DNA from: Bacteroidota bacterium
GTDB taxonomy: Bacteria; Bacteroidota; Bacteroidia; Bacteroidales; GCA-2748055
NCBI GenBank assembly: GCA_003648635.1
Contig: QMPQ01000010.1
Span: forward strand, 1 to 33,284
Direction of reading: 5' to 3'
Length of the DNA stretch: 33,284 nt
Positions 32,818-33,284 of this stretch are shown piece after piece; position 1 is the first letter of the stretch, and the number at the start of each line of letters is the position of its first letter. Under the pieces are notes generated by a model. The model was not told where the DNA came from, searched no databases, and saw nothing but the letters and a program-made list of their open reading frames with translations. A program made the translations under genes and the position numbers.

Positions 32818-33284
32818 ATGGAATTTAAGGACTTAGGATTGCCCAAAGAGATTCTGAAAGCAGTCACAAAATTAGGGTTTGAGAGCCCTTCGGAGATTCA
32901 GGAAAAAGCAATCCCTATCCTTTCGGAAGGCAAGCAGGATTTTGTGGGACTGGCTCAGACAGGCACAGGGAAGACCGCTGCATTCGGATTGCCCCTGATC
33001 CAGCATATCGATTTTGATGACCGGACTACCCAGGCCCTGATCGTCTGCCCCACCAGGGAGCTTTGTATGCAGATTACGCGCGACCTGGATACATTTGCCA
33101 TCTATCAGAACAATCCCAATATCACCGCCGTTTACGGGGGAGCCAACATAAGCGATCAGATTCGCAAGCTTAAGAAGGGAGCCCAGATTGTAGTGGCCAC
33201 TCCGGGTAGACTACTCGACCTGATCAACCGGAAAGCGGTTAAACTAAAATCGGTTCAGCGGGTGGTGCTGGATGAAGCAGACGA
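32818..33284 (+). CDS. DEAD-box ATP-dependent RNA helicase (partial, N-terminal)
   Basis: These are the first 155 codons of a DEAD-box RNA helicase cut by the window end. Motifs of the first RecA-like domain appear in order: the Q motif (FESPSEIQEKAIPIL, 21-35), motif I/Walker A AQTGTGKT (43-50), motif Ia PTRELCMQI (80-88), GG (107-108), motif Ib TPGRLLDL (about 124-131) and motif II VLDEAD at the very end. These enzymes unwind RNA during ribosome assembly, decay or cold adaptation. Which paralogue (RhlE-, DeaD- or CsdA-like) cannot be decided without the C-terminal part. The divergent typA gene has a related ribosome role. Confidence 0.95.
   Translation, partial: MEFKDLGLPKEILKAVTKLGFESPSEIQEKAIPILSEGKQDFVGLAQTGTGKTAAFGLPLIQHIDFDDRTTQALIVCPTRELCMQITRDLDTFAIYQNNPNITAVYGGANISDQIRKLKKGAQIVVATPGRLLDLINRKAVKLKSVQRVVLDEAD

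Noticed and set aside
1-33284. CRISPR arrays, tRNA/rRNA genes, insertion sequences or phage genes
   Set aside because: Reading through the gaps showed no repeat-spacer series, cloverleaf sequence, transposase or terminal inverted repeats.

Overview
The window is a chromosomal segment of a member of the Bacteroidota, probably of the Bacteroidales/Marinilabiliales type. The evidence is the gene content (bifunctional Fkp, secreted Tat-dependent Gfo/Idh/MocA oxidoreductases, a DUF5916 C-terminus, FtsX-type permeases of about 800 residues). The -7 promoter elements also match the Bacteroidota consensus TAnnTTTG. The genus cannot be fixed from the sequence alone. No rRNA, tRNA, IS element, phage gene or CRISPR array was recognised.

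Layout. (1) 1-5380: the end of a DUF5916-type outer-membrane protein, then a carbohydrate cluster on the + strand: Tat-exported Gfo/Idh/MocA oxidoreductase, exported sugar-isomerase-like TIM barrel, a strong hairpin, cytosolic Gfo/Idh/MocA oxidoreductase and a GH32 fructan hydrolase lipoprotein. (2) 5638-12377: an SDR-like protein and a signalling module. The module is an FtsX-type ABC permease (- strand) divergent from an NtrC-type sigma-54 response regulator and its histidine kinase, followed by a Yip1-family membrane protein. A well-spaced -24/-12 sigma-54 promoter lies directly in front of the permease, so the regulator next door very likely drives it. (3) 12389-13751: a DUF2202 ferritin-like lipoprotein and an AraC-type regulator with a degenerate heavy-metal-associated-like N-terminus, both on the - strand. 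(4) 13870-20695: a tightly packed six-gene operon. It encodes a PqqD-like protein, an ATP-grasp ligase, a fold-type III PLP decarboxylase, a urea-transporter-like channel fused to an M23 peptidase domain, a TPR plus outer-membrane beta-barrel protein, and a periplasmic TPR protein. Three of the five junctions overlap by 11-13 bases. I know of no described pathway with this composition, and it is the best candidate for a new system here. (5) 20776-29219: a GH116 beta-glycosidase lipoprotein, the bifunctional fucokinase/GDP-fucose pyrophosphorylase Fkp, another Tat-exported sugar-isomerase-like protein, a BamA/TamA-like barrel protein, a small barrel protein and an ABM-fold protein. (6) 29324-33284: a MATE exporter, the translational GTPase TypA/BipA, a 359-base gap holding two divergent promoters and an apparent coding remnant, and the first part of a DEAD-box RNA helicase.

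How the genes may work together. Regions 1 and 5 look like uptake and salvage of plant or algal glycans (fructans, beta-glucosides, fucose). Region 2 looks like an envelope-stress or export module under sigma-54 control. Region 4 reads as an enzyme-to-envelope route: two cytosolic enzymes and a PqqD-like chaperone make or modify an amino-acid-derived product, an inner-membrane channel with a peptidase-like domain handles it, and TPR/barrel proteins act at the outer membrane. That function is inference from domains and gene order only.
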